A DNA stretch of 36,194 nt from an uncultured Verrucomicrobiota bacterium (lineage in GTDB: Bacteria; Verrucomicrobiota; Verrucomicrobiia; Verrucomicrobiales; Verrucomicrobiaceae): positions 1 through 36,194 of the forward strand of contig CAINGK010000174.1 in assembly GCA_903848465.1 (NCBI GenBank), written 5' to 3'. Below, one piece after another: positions 7,458 through 16,561 of the stretch (the stretch's first letter is position 1; every line of letters starts with the position of its first letter). Below the pieces are notes generated by a model, which was not told where the DNA came from, ran no database searches, and worked only from the letters and a program-made list of their open reading frames with translations. Made by a program: the position numbers and the translations under genes.

Positions 7458-8909
7458 GTGAGTAAACCCAACCGAAACACGAAAAAGGCGGCCCAAGGTA
7501 AGGCCAGGCCTGTTGCGCCCAAAGCAAAAAAGACCCAGGTCTCCAAGAAGGTGAAATCTGCGCCAGCCAAGAAAACGCTGCCCCAGAAGAAACCCATCCC
7601 TTCCAAGAAACCTGCGCCTAAAAAGCCCGCTCCTAAGAAGGTGACCAAAAAGGCTCCTCCGCCCAAGCCAGCAGTGAAGAAGCCTGCGGCTAAGGCAACC
7701 CCGCCTAAAAAAGCGGCCGTTGCGAAACCCGCTCCAGCACCTTCCAAACCTGCCCCCAAGCCGGTGGCTAAGACCGCCAAAACACCGGTGGCGACCAAGC
7801 CAACGGCAGCCAAGCCGCCTGCCCCCAAGCCTGCCGCAGCCCCCGCTGTTGCTGCCAAAGCCACGGCAGCCCCTGCCCCAGCTCCAGCCAAACCTGCTGC
7901 TGCCAAAGCTACCCCGGCACCAGCCCCCGCCAAACCAGCTCCTGTTCCCGCTGTTTCGGCCGCCAAAAAGCCTGCTACTGCCGCCCCACCGGTGGAAGTG
8001 GTGGCAGCGCCTCCGCCGCCCCCTGTTAAACGTGTTCCCGCCCAGCCGCTGCCGCCTCCCGGCCCCACCAAGTCGGGCGCGCTGTTCTACGATTCCCACA
8101 TGCACACCCCGCTGTGCAAGCATGCCTGGGGTGAGCCGGAAGAGTACGCCCAGCAGGCGGTCAAAGCCGGCCTCAAGGGCATCATCTTCACCTGCCACTG
8201 CCCCATGCCCAACGGCTTCTGGCCCACGGTGCGCATGGCAGAGAGTGAGTTCGACACCTACCTCGCGCTCGTGCAGCGCGCCGCGGACGCCTTCAAAGGC
8301 AAGCTGGACATCCGCCTCGGCATTGAGAGCGAATACTTCCCAGGTTGTGAGGAATACATCACCGCTCTCCACCAGCGTGCCGACTTCCACTATGTCCTCG
8401 GTGCCGTTCACTGGCAGGCTAAGGAGTACCTCAACAAATTCGAAACCGGCACCATCGAGAACTTCCGCCGCACCTACTTCGAGCACCTCGCCAAATCGGC
8501 TGAATCTGGTCTCTATGACTGCTTGGCTCACCCCGATCTGGTCAAAAACTACCATCCAGACTCCTGGTGCTTTGCCATTGTCAAAAACACCGTATCCGCC
8601 GTTCTCGACCGCATCGCGGCCACCGGCGTGGCCATGGAGTTGAACACCTCCGGCCTCAACAAGAGCTACTCCGAAATGAATCCCGGCCTCGAAATGCTGC
8701 GCATGATGGCTGATCGCAAGATCCCTGTCGTCCTCGGCTCTGACTCGCATAAAGCGGTTCGTGTCGGCGAGCATTTCGTCACCGCTCTGAACCATCTCAC
8801 TGAAGCAGGTTATGAAAACGTCAGCCACTTCCTCAACCGCCAGCGCATCGACCTCAAAATCTCCGACGTGCTCGCCAGTTTGAAGAAAGCCGCCGACCAC
8901 AACGCCTGA
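7458..8909 (+). CDS. PHP-domain phosphoesterase (histidinol-phosphatase-like) with histone-H1-like N-terminal tail
   Basis: Residues 1 to about 205 are almost entirely Lys, Ala and Pro (repeated KKPAPKK, APKPA-type words), like the tail of histone H1 or bacterial H1-like DNA-binding proteins. From about residue 208 a PHP domain begins: LFYDSHMHTPLCKHA (metal-binding HxH and H), IFTCHCP, LGIESEYFPG, VLGAVHW, LAHPDLVK and a final VLGSDSHKAVRVG. These are the metal-ligand motifs of the HisJ/histidinol-phosphatase branch. Histidinol phosphate hydrolysis is possible, but no other his gene is near. The start is GTG at 7458. The tail is in frame with no internal start other than the Met inside the metal motif, so it is translated. 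ispF follows after 8 nt. Confidence 0.85.
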   Translation: MSKPNRNTKKAAQGKARPVAPKAKKTQVSKKVKSAPAKKTLPQKKPIPSKKPAPKKPAPKKVTKKAPPPKPAVKKPAAKATPPKKAAVAKPAPAPSKPAPKPVAKTAKTPVATKPTAAKPPAPKPAAAPAVAAKATAAPAPAPAKPAAAKATPAPAPAKPAPVPAVSAAKKPATAAPPVEVVAAPPPPPVKRVPAQPLPPPGPTKSGALFYDSHMHTPLCKHAWGEPEEYAQQAVKAGLKGIIFTCHCPMPNGFWPTVRMAESEFDTYLALVQRAADAFKGKLDIRLGIESEYFPGCEEYITALHQRADFHYVLGAVHWQAKEYLNKFETGTIENFRRTYFEHLAKSAESGLYDCLAHPDLVKNYHPDSWCFAIVKNTVSAVLDRIAATGVAMELNTSGLNKSYSEMNPGLEMLRMMADRKIPVVLGSDSHKAVRVGEHFVTALNHLTEAGYENVSHFLNRQRIDLKISDVLASLKKAADHNA

Positions 8910-8917
8910 TCATCCCC

Positions 8918-9394
8918 ATGGTTCGCACCGGCATCGGTTACGACGTCCACCCCTTTGAAACTGGCCGCCCCCTCGTCCTCGGCGGTGTGACCATTCCGCA
9001 TTCGCGCGGCCTCAAAGGCCATTCGGATGCGGATGTACTCAGCCACGCCATTGCCGATGCCGTTCTCGGTGCCCTCGGTGAGTCCGACATCGGTCACTGG
9101 TTTCCTCCCAGCGACCCCACCATCGAAGGCATCTGCAGTCTCAAGATCCTCGAAAAGTGCGCCCAGATTGCCGCCGGTAAAGGCATGCGCATTGAGAACG
9201 TCGATTCCTCCCTCATTGCCGAAGCCCCCAAGGTCAATCCGCACGCAGCCGCGATGAAACAGAATATCGCCGCCGCCTTGGGCATTCAGCCCGATCAGGT
9301 CGGCGTCAAAGCCACCACCAACGAACGCCTCGGCTTCGTGGGTCGTGAGGAAGGCATCGCCGCCATGGCCGTCGCCTGCGTCAGTAAAATCTGA
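8918..9394 (+). CDS. ispF: 2-C-methyl-D-erythritol 2,4-cyclodiphosphate synthase
   Basis: IspF cyclises 4-diphosphocytidyl-2-C-methyl-D-erythritol 2-phosphate, releasing CMP, in the MEP isoprenoid pathway. The 158 residues match the family over full length: GIGYDVHPF with the metal-binding Asp and His, LGGVTIPHSRGLKGHSDADVL with the third metal His, ADAVLGALGESDIGHWFPP, and the C-terminal VKATTNERLGFVGREEGIAAMA. Length is normal. It lies 8 nt behind the PHP gene. No ispD is adjacent. Confidence 0.96.
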   Translation: MVRTGIGYDVHPFETGRPLVLGGVTIPHSRGLKGHSDADVLSHAIADAVLGALGESDIGHWFPPSDPTIEGICSLKILEKCAQIAAGKGMRIENVDSSLIAEAPKVNPHAAAMKQNIAAALGIQPDQVGVKATTNERLGFVGREEGIAAMAVACVSKI

Positions 9395-9541
9395 TTCAAC
9401 CAACTTTTTTGTCTTCTTGCCAGTAGGTGCGCAAGAGTGGAAAGAACTCGTGCTCCGTTCTCGTGTTCCATTGGCCCGGTTGATGCCTCCTTGTGGCTTC
9501 ATTCGTCATTCCTCATTCTGATTTCGTCATTCCTCCCTCTC

Positions 9542-10543
9542 ATGTCCGACTCCGCTGCTGCCGCCGCTCTCGTTTCAGGTTACAATAAACTCAAAGCTGC
9601 CCTCGGCAGACGCATCGTTGGACAGGAGGCCGTCATTGAGCAGGTCTTCATCGCCATCGCTGCCGGTGGCCACAGCTTGCTCGAAGGTGTTCCCGGCCTC
9701 GCGAAGACACTGCTCGTCAAATCACTCTCGGACGCGATGCACCTGAGCTTCCGCCGCATCCAGTTCACGCCCGACTTGATGCCTGCCGACATCACCGGAA
9801 CCGAAATCATCCAGGAAGATGCTGAGACAGGCCGCCGCAAGCTTGTCTTCCAGCCAGGCCCCATCTTTTCCCAGATCATCCTCGCCGACGAAATCAACCG
9901 CACCCCGCCCAAGACCCAGGCCGCTCTGCTGGAGGCCATGCAGGAAAAGCATGTGACCGTCGGCCAAGTCACGCACGAACTACCCAAGCCCTTCTTCGTG
10001 CTCGCCACGATGAACCCCATCGAGCAGGAAGGCACCTACCCGCTTCCCGAAGCGCAGAAAGACCGCTTCCTCTTCCTCATCAAAGTCGATTACCCCACGC
10101 GCGACGATGAGCGTGAAATCATCGCCCGCACCACCGGTGGCGAGACCCAGGAAATCGAAGCCGTCATCACCGCTGAAGAACTCCAAGCCGCGCAGCAGCT
10201 CGCCCGCAAGGTCCCCGTTCCCGATCACGTCATCGACTTCGTCCTCGATCTCGTCCGCTCCACCCGCCCCACAGAACCCGACGCCTCCGATTACGTCAAA
10301 AGTATGCTCAGTTGGGGTGCAGGCCCGCGTGCCAGCCAGATGCTCGTCCTCGCCGGCAAAGTCCGCGCCCTTCTTCAGGGTCGCACCCATGTCACTACCG
10401 ACGACATCGAAGCCCTCGCCGCCCCTGCCCTGCGCCACCGCCTCGTGCCTACCTTCCACGCCGAAGCCGAAGGCATCACGGTCGATCAGATCATCGCCGA
10501 ACTGGTGAAGAAGACGAAGAAAAGCGAAACGCGAGTGCTCTAA
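9542..10543 (+). CDS. MoxR-family AAA+ ATPase
   Basis: This cytoplasmic AAA+ chaperone-like ATPase of 333 residues has Walker A GVPGLAKT (about residues 47-54), the family motif [16 protein letters not shown], Walker [25 protein letters not shown], sensor 1 [25 protein letters not shown], and a C-terminal lid domain. MoxR proteins act with DUF58 and vWA proteins, which follow directly here, probably in metal insertion or assembly of an envelope complex. An upstream start at 9437 is possible, but the ATG at 9542 gives the standard N-terminus. The 150-nt gap from ispF holds repeated TCGTCATTCCTC words and no strong ribosome-binding site. Confidence 0.95.
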   Translation: MSDSAAAAALVSGYNKLKAALGRRIVGQEAVIEQVFIAIAAGGHSLLEGVPGLAKTLLVKSLSDAMHLSFRRIQFTPDLMPADITGTEIIQEDAETGRRKLVFQPGPIFSQIILADEINRTPPKTQAALLEAMQEKHVTVGQVTHELPKPFFVLATMNPIEQEGTYPLPEAQKDRFLFLIKVDYPTRDDEREIIARTTGGETQEIEAVITAEELQAAQQLARKVPVPDHVIDFVLDLVRSTRPTEPDASDYVKSMLSWGAGPRASQMLVLAGKVRALLQGRTHVTTDDIEALAAPALRHRLVPTFHAEAEGITVDQIIAELVKKTKKSETRVL

Positions 10544-10555
10544 TCCACCTATTCA

Positions 10556-11449
10556 GTGGCCACGCTCTCTGACATCCTTCACGCCGAAGACATCACCAGT
10601 CTGCAGTCCCTGCAGCTCTTTGCGCGCACCGTGGTCGAAGGTTTCACCACCGGCCAGCATGCCTCACCGCACAAGGGCTTCAGCGTCGAGTTCCGCCAGC
10701 ACCGCCCTTACGTGCAGGGCGATGAAATCCGCCGCCTCGACTGGAAGATCTTTGGCCGCACCGACCGCTTCTACATCCGTGAGTTCGATGAAGAAACCAA
10801 CCTGCGCGCCACCCTCGTGCTTGATGCCAGCGGCAGCATGGGCTACCGCGGCCAAAAGGGCGTTCTGAAGTTCGACTACGCCCGCAAGCTCGCCGCCTCC
10901 CTCGCCTACCTGCTCATGAGCCAGCAGGACGCTGTAGGCCTCATCACCTTCGACTCCAAGATACGCGACGTCATCCCCTGCCGCACCAAGATCACGCACC
11001 TGCATTTGATGCTCGAAACGATGGTCAAAACCGAGCCCGGCAAGGACACCAGCCTCGCACCGGTGCTCGAATCCCTTGCCCAGCGCCTCAAACGCCGTGG
11101 CCTCGTCATCCTCATCAGCGATTTCTTCGACGACCCCGCAGCCATCCTTCGCTCCATCGGCGTCCTGCGCAAAAAAGGCCACGAGATCATCGCCCTCCAG
11201 CTCTGGGACCGCGACGAAATCGACTTCCCCTTCGGCAACTGGGCACGCTTCGAAAACCTCGAAAACGACGACGACTTCCTCCTCCTCGACCCCGCCACGA
11301 TTCGCCAGCGCTACATCGAAGCTCAGCAGAACTTCGCCGCTCAGCTCAAAGACGGCTTCCGCAAACACCAAGTCGATTACCTTTCACTGCCAACAGATGA
11401 ATCACACTCCGCCGCGCTGCGGAGCTATCTGTCCCTGCGCATGCGTTGA
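10556..11449 (+). CDS. DUF58 / vWA-like protein
   Basis: This protein of 297 residues carries the DUF58 signature: SVEFRQHRPYVQGDEIRRLDWKIFGRTD followed by a vWA-type MIDAS DASGSM, then LITFD and LVILISDFFDD. DUF58 proteins are regularly encoded between moxR and batA and are thought to be a partner of the MoxR ATPase. It starts at GTG (10556), 12 nt after the moxR stop. The next gene begins 3 nt after its stop, so translation is probably coupled. No membrane segment is visible. Confidence 0.93.
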   Translation: MATLSDILHAEDITSLQSLQLFARTVVEGFTTGQHASPHKGFSVEFRQHRPYVQGDEIRRLDWKIFGRTDRFYIREFDEETNLRATLVLDASGSMGYRGQKGVLKFDYARKLAASLAYLLMSQQDAVGLITFDSKIRDVIPCRTKITHLHLMLETMVKTEPGKDTSLAPVLESLAQRLKRRGLVILISDFFDDPAAILRSIGVLRKKGHEIIALQLWDRDEIDFPFGNWARFENLENDDDFLLLDPATIRQRYIEAQQNFAAQLKDGFRKHQVDYLSLPTDESHSAALRSYLSLRMR

Positions 11450-11452
11450 ACA

Positions 11453-13609
11453 ATGAACTTTCTCAACATCGCACTGCTGGCTGGCGGCCTGGCATTTCTG
11501 ATCCCGCTGATCATTCACTTGTTGAACAAGCGGAAGGTCGTCACCGTGCGCTGGGGTGCCATGCACCTGCTGCATGAGGTGATCCGCCAGCGGAAGCGCA
11601 AGATGAAGATCGAGCAACTCCTGCTGCTCATCACCCGCATCTCCATTCCCATCGTCCTCGCGCTGTGCCTCGCACGCCCAGTGCTCACTGCCCTGCGTTC
11701 GCTCGGTCTCGGCAGTTCTTCGCTCATCGTCATGCTGGACGATTCCTTTTCCATGCGCGCGCCCGCCGCGCAAACCACCCTACCTGGCGGCACCGTCATG
11801 CAGCAGGCGCGCCAGGACATGCAGACCATGCTCACCGATCTGCCAAGCGGCTCCAGCGCGCAGGTCATTCTCTCCGGCGGCACGCCACGCAAGCTGCTCG
11901 ACCAAGCCACCACGGATCTCGATCTCGTGCCCAAAAAACTCAGCGACGTGCCCGCCATGTCTGGCCCCATGGCCGCCAATGATGCCTTTCAGGCTGCCAC
12001 TTCGGCATTGAAGGACGCGCCCAATGCCGCACGCGAAGTCGTCATTGTCTCCGATTTCCAGGAAGCCGATTGGCGCGCCGTTGCCGACGGCGCTGCCCTG
12101 CCCGCACTTGATAGCCTCTCCAAACAAGAACCCAAGCCGCAGATCACCTTCTTCCGCGTCGGCAGTGATCTCGCGGAGAACCTCAGTATCGCCAGTGCCG
12201 ACATCTCCGCGCTCGTCGCCGCCGAATCCCAGCCCATCGGCCTGCGTGTTCGCATCAAAAATCACGGTAAGCGCGCCTGGCAGGATGTGGCCGTGCATCT
12301 CGAAGCCGACGGCGCGCGCCTCCGCACCGCACGCGTTTCGCTCGCCCCCGAAGGCGAGGCAGTCCTCTCTTTCACGCACGCTTTTGAGAAAGTCGGTGAC
12401 CATTCGCTCTCCGTCCGCCTCGAAGGCGACAGCTTCGCCGATGACAACGCCTTCCACTCCATCGTGCAAGTGCGCAATCAGCTCAACGTCCTGCTCATTG
12501 ATGGCAGCCCCAGCAATGAACCGCTCAGCGGTGCCGCCGATTTCCTTGAGATCGCCCTCACGCCTCACACCGTCGCTGCCGCCTCACTCAAGGACCTCAT
12601 CCGCACCAAGAAAATCGATCTGCGCAAAATACGCAATGACGACCTCCGCCAGCAGGAAGTCATCATCATGGCCGATGTACAACGCTTGCAGGGCAACACC
12701 CTGAATGACATCGACAAATTCGTCAAAGAAGGTGGCGGCCTGCTCGTCTTCGCCGGGCCTGACTGCGACCTCGACTGGTACAACCGCGAGTTCTACCGCA
12801 AAGGCGAAGGTCTCTATCCTTCCGCCATCAAGGGCCAGGCCCGCACCGATGCCGATGCTCCGCCTGCCCGCATCCTGATGCAGCGCTTCACCCATCCCTC
12901 CGCGCTCTACTTCAACGATGCCCGCGCCGGACGTTTGCAAGACGCCGAATTCCGCCATTGGTTTGAACTCACCCCACAGGGCGATCAAACGCAGCGCATC
13001 TTCAATCTCGACCGCAATGTGCCACTGATGATTGAGAAAAAGCGTGGCCGAGGCCGCGTCATCGCCGCCGCCACCACCGCCAATGCCGAGTGGAGCAATC
13101 TCCCGCTGCAGCCTTTCTTCGTGCCGCTCATGCAGCGCCTCACCACCTACCTCGCCACGGTAGGCAGCGCCCCCGCCTGGCAGTTCGTCGGTTCCGCGAT
13201 CCGCCTGCCGCTTGAAAAAGCTGAACTCGGATCCGAGTTCACCCTGCGCGATCCCACCGGGCAGACGCAGACGCTGAAGTCCGTCAAGGAAGGTGACGCC
13301 GTCTTCGTCCAAAGCCCCGTCATCTCCCAGCCCGGCATCTTCCAACTGCAAAAGGTCGGCACAGAAAAGACCACCCTGCTCGCTTTCAACATCGACGGTG
13401 CTGAATCCGACCTCAAATCCCTGCCCACCGCCGACATCCAAAAAATCGCCAAACGCCACGACGCCGCCTATGCCGACACCCTGCCCGCCTACCAGGCCCT
13501 CGACCGCACCCGCCGCCACGGCAGCGAACTCTGGCAGCCACTCCTGATCGCTCTTCTCGCCCTCTTGTTCTTCGAAGTGCTTCTTCAACAACGCATCGCC
13601 AAAGGCTGA
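11453..13609 (+). CDS. BatA-type membrane protein with vWA domain
   Basis: The 718-residue protein opens with the BatA N-terminal module: a membrane helix (FLNIALLAGGLAFLIPLIIHLL), the NKRKVVTVRWGAMHLL motif, and a second helix (LLLLITRISIPIVLALCLA). A vWA domain follows with MIDAS-like MLDDSFSM (about residues 93-100) and IVSDFQEADW. The middle part resembles a class-I amidotransferase-like fold region (KEGGGLLVFAGPDCDL). A final helix (PLLIALLALLFFEVLL) anchors the C-terminus. It is most likely a periplasm-facing partner of the MoxR/DUF58 pair. The next operon gene is separated from it by an inserted toxin-antitoxin pair. Confidence 0.88.
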   Translation: MNFLNIALLAGGLAFLIPLIIHLLNKRKVVTVRWGAMHLLHEVIRQRKRKMKIEQLLLLITRISIPIVLALCLARPVLTALRSLGLGSSSLIVMLDDSFSMRAPAAQTTLPGGTVMQQARQDMQTMLTDLPSGSSAQVILSGGTPRKLLDQATTDLDLVPKKLSDVPAMSGPMAANDAFQAATSALKDAPNAAREVVIVSDFQEADWRAVADGAALPALDSLSKQEPKPQITFFRVGSDLAENLSIASADISALVAAESQPIGLRVRIKNHGKRAWQDVAVHLEADGARLRTARVSLAPEGEAVLSFTHAFEKVGDHSLSVRLEGDSFADDNAFHSIVQVRNQLNVLLIDGSPSNEPLSGAADFLEIALTPHTVAAASLKDLIRTKKIDLRKIRNDDLRQQEVIIMADVQRLQGNTLNDIDKFVKEGGGLLVFAGPDCDLDWYNREFYRKGEGLYPSAIKGQARTDADAPPARILMQRFTHPSALYFNDARAGRLQDAEFRHWFELTPQGDQTQRIFNLDRNVPLMIEKKRGRGRVIAAATTANAEWSNLPLQPFFVPLMQRLTTYLATVGSAPAWQFVGSAIRLPLEKAELGSEFTLRDPTGQTQTLKSVKEGDAVFVQSPVISQPGIFQLQKVGTEKTTLLAFNIDGAESDLKSLPTADIQKIAKRHDAAYADTLPAYQALDRTRRHGSELWQPLLIALLALLFFEVLLQQRIAKG

Positions 13610-13626
13610 GTCTAGGATTAACGACA

Positions 13627-13655
13627 TTGAAACCCTACTCCAGAAATCGTATTAA
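13627..13655 (+). promoter_or_regulatory. Promoter of the DUF433/DUF5615 pair
   Basis: TTGAAA (13627-13632) and TATTAA (13650-13655) are separated by 17 nt. The ATG of the antitoxin follows 5 nt after the -10 box with no ribosome-binding site, so a leaderless transcript is likely. This would give the pair its own expression inside a longer operon. Confidence 0.5.
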
Positions 13656-13660
13656 CTGGC

Positions 13661-13912
13661 ATGACCTCTGAACAATCCACCGATACCCTTCTCACACGGA
13701 TCACCATTAATCCTGAAGTCTGTCATGGAAAGCCAGTCATTCGCGGACTGCGTTATCCGGTGGAGTCTATCTTGGAGTATCTTTCCGCCGGTGACAGTTT
13801 CGAAGATGTTCTGTCTGAATTCCCCGATCTCGTTCGCGACGACCTGCGCGCCTGCATTGAATTTGCGAATCAATCCCTCAAGCTCCGCAGTTGGCAGCTC
13901 GTCGCAGCATGA
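13661..13912 (+). CDS. DUF433-family antitoxin
   Basis: The 83-residue protein matches DUF433: the N-terminal ITINPEVCHGKPVIRGLRYPVESILEYL, the HTH-like SFEDVLSEFPDLVRDDLRACIEFA and a hydrophobic C-terminal tail. DUF433 proteins are the usual partner of PIN-like DUF5615 toxins and bind them through the C-terminus. The stop TGA overlaps the toxin ATG (ATGA), so translation is coupled. It starts 51 nt after the BatA-like gene and has its own predicted promoter. Confidence 0.9.
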   Translation: MTSEQSTDTLLTRITINPEVCHGKPVIRGLRYPVESILEYLSAGDSFEDVLSEFPDLVRDDLRACIEFANQSLKLRSWQLVAA

Positions 13913-14262
13913 AGTTTCTGATTGATGCACATCTACCCCCTGCTCTGCGGCGTGTTTTCGCCGCAGCAGGACATGATGCCATCCACACGATTGATCTGCC
14001 GGATCAAAACGCTGCGAAGGACAGCGTGCTCAATTCGGTTTCAATGGCCGAACAGCGTGTGGTCGTCTCAAAGGATACCGACTTCTATTATTCTCACCTG
14101 TTGCACGGACGTCCCTGGAAGCTGGTTCTGGTCCGCACCGGCAACATGAGCCTCCGTGACACTTGCGGCATGTTCGAGAAGCATCTTCCCGCAATTTCCT
14201 CTGCGTTGCAGTCTCACACGCTCGTTGAACTGGACCGCCAGAATCTCTCCATCATCGCCTGA
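13909..14262 (+). CDS. DUF5615 PIN-like toxin
   Basis: The 117-residue product begins MKFLIDAHLPPALRRVF, the typical DUF5615 start with the first catalytic Asp. VVSKDTDFYYSH supplies the second acidic cluster and LVLVRTGNMS the third strand. This PIN-like fold is expected to be a ribonuclease toxin paired with DUF433. The frame opens earlier, but the ATG at 13909 overlaps the antitoxin stop in the classic ATGA arrangement. The next vWA gene starts 2 nt after the toxin stop, so the toxin is embedded in the MoxR/vWA operon. Confidence 0.88.
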   Translation: MKFLIDAHLPPALRRVFAAAGHDAIHTIDLPDQNAAKDSVLNSVSMAEQRVVVSKDTDFYYSHLLHGRPWKLVLVRTGNMSLRDTCGMFEKHLPAISSALQSHTLVELDRQNLSIIA

Positions 14263-14264
14263 CC

Positions 14265-16559
14265 ATGTCCCCCCAAACCGAAACCTCCCTGCGCTTCACC
14301 GGCGGCTATCCGCCGCTCCCGGTGGTCGTGTTTGCGTTTGGTCTCGCGGCGCTGATGTGGTTTCTCTATCGCCGTGAATTGAAGTTTGTTAGCAGCCGCT
14401 TCGCGCAAGTTCCCGCGATCCTGCGTTCGCTAGCAGTGTTCATTCTCGTGCTGGCGCTCGCCGGTCCGATCCTGCGCCACGTCACCACCCTTCGACAGTT
14501 GGGCCGAGTCGTCGTCGCGGTGGACAGCTCCGCCAGCATGCAGCTCACGGACGAAGCCGCCGGGGCTGCTCCTGTCACGGCCAAAACACGCTTTCTACGT
14601 GCGGAGGATCTCCTGCTCAAAGGCACCACACCACTGCTGAAAAAACTCGCCGAGACTCAGGATGTCGAACTCGTCGCTCTGCGCGGCATGAACACGCAGC
14701 GCCTCTGGTGGAACCGTCAGGGTGGCAAGGACACCTCCGGCGACATGCCCGCGACGTTTGAACTGCCCGCCAACTCACCCATCACCAATCTCGATCAAAC
14801 GCTGCGTGCCGCCCTCGGCCCCGCTGCCGCTGGCACCGCGCTGGTGGTACTCACTGACGGCCAGCACAACTCCTCCGGCTCTCCCGAAGAATTCAGCACC
14901 GCACTCAAGGCCAGCGGCACCCCCATCTTCACCATCGGCTTCGGGGCTGAAGTTCCACCGGCAGATCTCGCCCTGCTGAGCGTCGCCGCTCCCGAATCCG
15001 TCTTCTCCAAGGAAAACTTCCAAGGCCGCCTCACGGTCAACGACAGCATGCCCGCCGGTATTCCCGCCAACGTGCGCATCGAAAGCCAGGGCAAGGTGCT
15101 ATGGAAAAAGGATTTCACCACCGACGGCAAAGGTGAAAAGGGTTTCGATTTCATCTTCCCGGTCACCGAGTTGCCACCGCCCGCTCCTGGTCAGCGCGAC
15201 AAAACACTGCGCAGCGTGAACATTCTGATCTCCGCCAACGGCGACCGCGCCGCGCTGGAAAAAACCCGCTCCAACAACGCCCGCGAACTCTCCATTCACC
15301 TGCTGGAAAAGAAGCGCAAAGTGCTCATCCTCGATGGCCGTCCGCGCTGGGAGTCCCGCTACATCCACAATCACTTCGACCGCGATGACCGCTGGCAGGC
15401 CACCATCATCTTTGATGACATGGCCGAGAACGCCGTCAATGGCAGTCTGCAAAAGAACTTCCCCAAAACCCGCGACGACCTGCCCAGCTACGACCTCATC
15501 ATCCTCGGCGAAGTCGCTCCAAACCGCCTCAAGCCCGAGAGCCTCGACTGGATCGTCGAGTTCGTTGAAAAACGCGGCGGTGGTTTGATCATGATCGACG
15601 GCCAGCGCGGCAAACTGCACGAATGGAGCCAGGGCAAAACCGCACCGCTCATCCCGGTACGGTTTGTGTCATCAAGCATCAAGCATCAAGCATCAAGCAT
15701 CGAGTTAACCACCGACGGCCAGCGCTTCGATGCCCTGCGCCTGAGCGACAGCCCCAGCGCCAACACCGCGCTCTGGCCCACGCTCTCCAAAGTGAATTGG
15801 CACGCGAATGTCGAGGCCCTGCCCGGTGCCATCACACTCGCCAAAGCGCAGCAGCCTGCCATCGTCTTTCGGCAGGTCGGTGCCGGTGCTGTGCTGTACC
15901 TGGGTACGGACGAACTCTGGCGCTGGCGCTTCCAAGTCGCCGATTTGTACCATCAGCGTCTGTGGATGCAGCTAGGTGCATGGATCGCCGCGCCACCGTT
16001 TCAAATCGACCAAAAGAAACTCTCCGTCGGCACCGACCGCCTGCGTTACTCGCCCGGCGAAGCCTCCGAAATCCGCGTGCGCGTGCGCAATGACAATGGA
16101 GAGATCATCACCAATGCGCAGCCCCGCGCCTACCTCCTGCACGACGGTGCTGAAGTGGCCACCCTACAGCTCGAAGCCGATCCCACGCACATAGGAGTCT
16201 ATCGCGCCCTCACCCCGCCTCTCAAAGCTGGCACCTATGAGATCGCCGTGGCGGAAAGCCCCAGCGCGCCGCGCAGTGAGGCACGCCTTTCCCTCCACGT
16301 CTCCGACACCGGCAATCCCGAGTGGGCCACGCTCACCATGAACCGCACGCTGCTCGAAACCATGGCCACCAACAGCGGTGGCCGTTTCCTGCGCGAAGAA
16401 CAAGCCGCCACCGATCTGCCCGGCCTGCTGCAAAGCATCGACCGCAAGCAGGTCATCACCCAGGAGACTATCCTATGGTCCAGTTGGTGGTGGTTCGGTG
16501 CCGCCATCCTGTTGCTCACCGCCGAATGGCTCATGCGCAAGCGCCTGAAACTCGTCTGA
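14265..16559 (+). CDS. vWA-domain membrane protein (MoxR operon)
   Basis: This protein of 764 residues has two N-terminal helices (VVVFAFGLAALMWFLY and LAVFILVLALAGPIL), then a vWA domain with MIDAS AVDSSASM (about residues 85-92) and ALVVLTDGQHNS. An amidotransferase-like region follows (KVLILDGRPRWE, YDLIILGEVAPN, EKRGGGLIMIDG), then Ig-like segments, and a final helix (WWWFGAAILLLTAEWLM) with a basic tail. The architecture parallels the BatA-like gene upstream, and it is probably a partner in the same envelope complex. A 7-nt repeat tract lies in the coding sequence at 15671-15698. Confidence 0.85.
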   Translation: MSPQTETSLRFTGGYPPLPVVVFAFGLAALMWFLYRRELKFVSSRFAQVPAILRSLAVFILVLALAGPILRHVTTLRQLGRVVVAVDSSASMQLTDEAAGAAPVTAKTRFLRAEDLLLKGTTPLLKKLAETQDVELVALRGMNTQRLWWNRQGGKDTSGDMPATFELPANSPITNLDQTLRAALGPAAAGTALVVLTDGQHNSSGSPEEFSTALKASGTPIFTIGFGAEVPPADLALLSVAAPESVFSKENFQGRLTVNDSMPAGIPANVRIESQGKVLWKKDFTTDGKGEKGFDFIFPVTELPPPAPGQRDKTLRSVNILISANGDRAALEKTRSNNARELSIHLLEKKRKVLILDGRPRWESRYIHNHFDRDDRWQATIIFDDMAENAVNGSLQKNFPKTRDDLPSYDLIILGEVAPNRLKPESLDWIVEFVEKRGGGLIMIDGQRGKLHEWSQGKTAPLIPVRFVSSSIKHQASSIELTTDGQRFDALRLSDSPSANTALWPTLSKVNWHANVEALPGAITLAKAQQPAIVFRQVGAGAVLYLGTDELWRWRFQVADLYHQRLWMQLGAWIAAPPFQIDQKKLSVGTDRLRYSPGEASEIRVRVRNDNGEIITNAQPRAYLLHDGAEVATLQLEADPTHIGVYRALTPPLKAGTYEIAVAESPSAPRSEARLSLHVSDTGNPEWATLTMNRTLLETMATNSGGRFLREEQAATDLPGLLQSIDRKQVITQETILWSSWWWFGAAILLLTAEWLMRKRLKLV
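15671..15698 (+). repeat. Four copies of a 7-nt repeat inside the vWA gene
   Basis: ATCAAGC is repeated four times without a mismatch, followed by a partial copy. The tract encodes SSIKHQASSI within the vWA protein. Seven is not a multiple of three, so gain or loss of one unit would shift the reading frame. Confidence 0.9.
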
Positions 16560-16561
16560 TC

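Noticed and set aside
7353..8900. A 515-codon minus-strand frame rich in Gly, Arg and Phe
   Set aside because: It is the antisense of the Lys/Pro/Ala-rich PHP gene; its composition mirrors that repetitive tail and it shows no recognisable domain.
12584..13627. A 347-codon minus-strand frame
   Set aside because: It is antisense to the BatA-like gene with Gly/Glu-rich composition and no motif.
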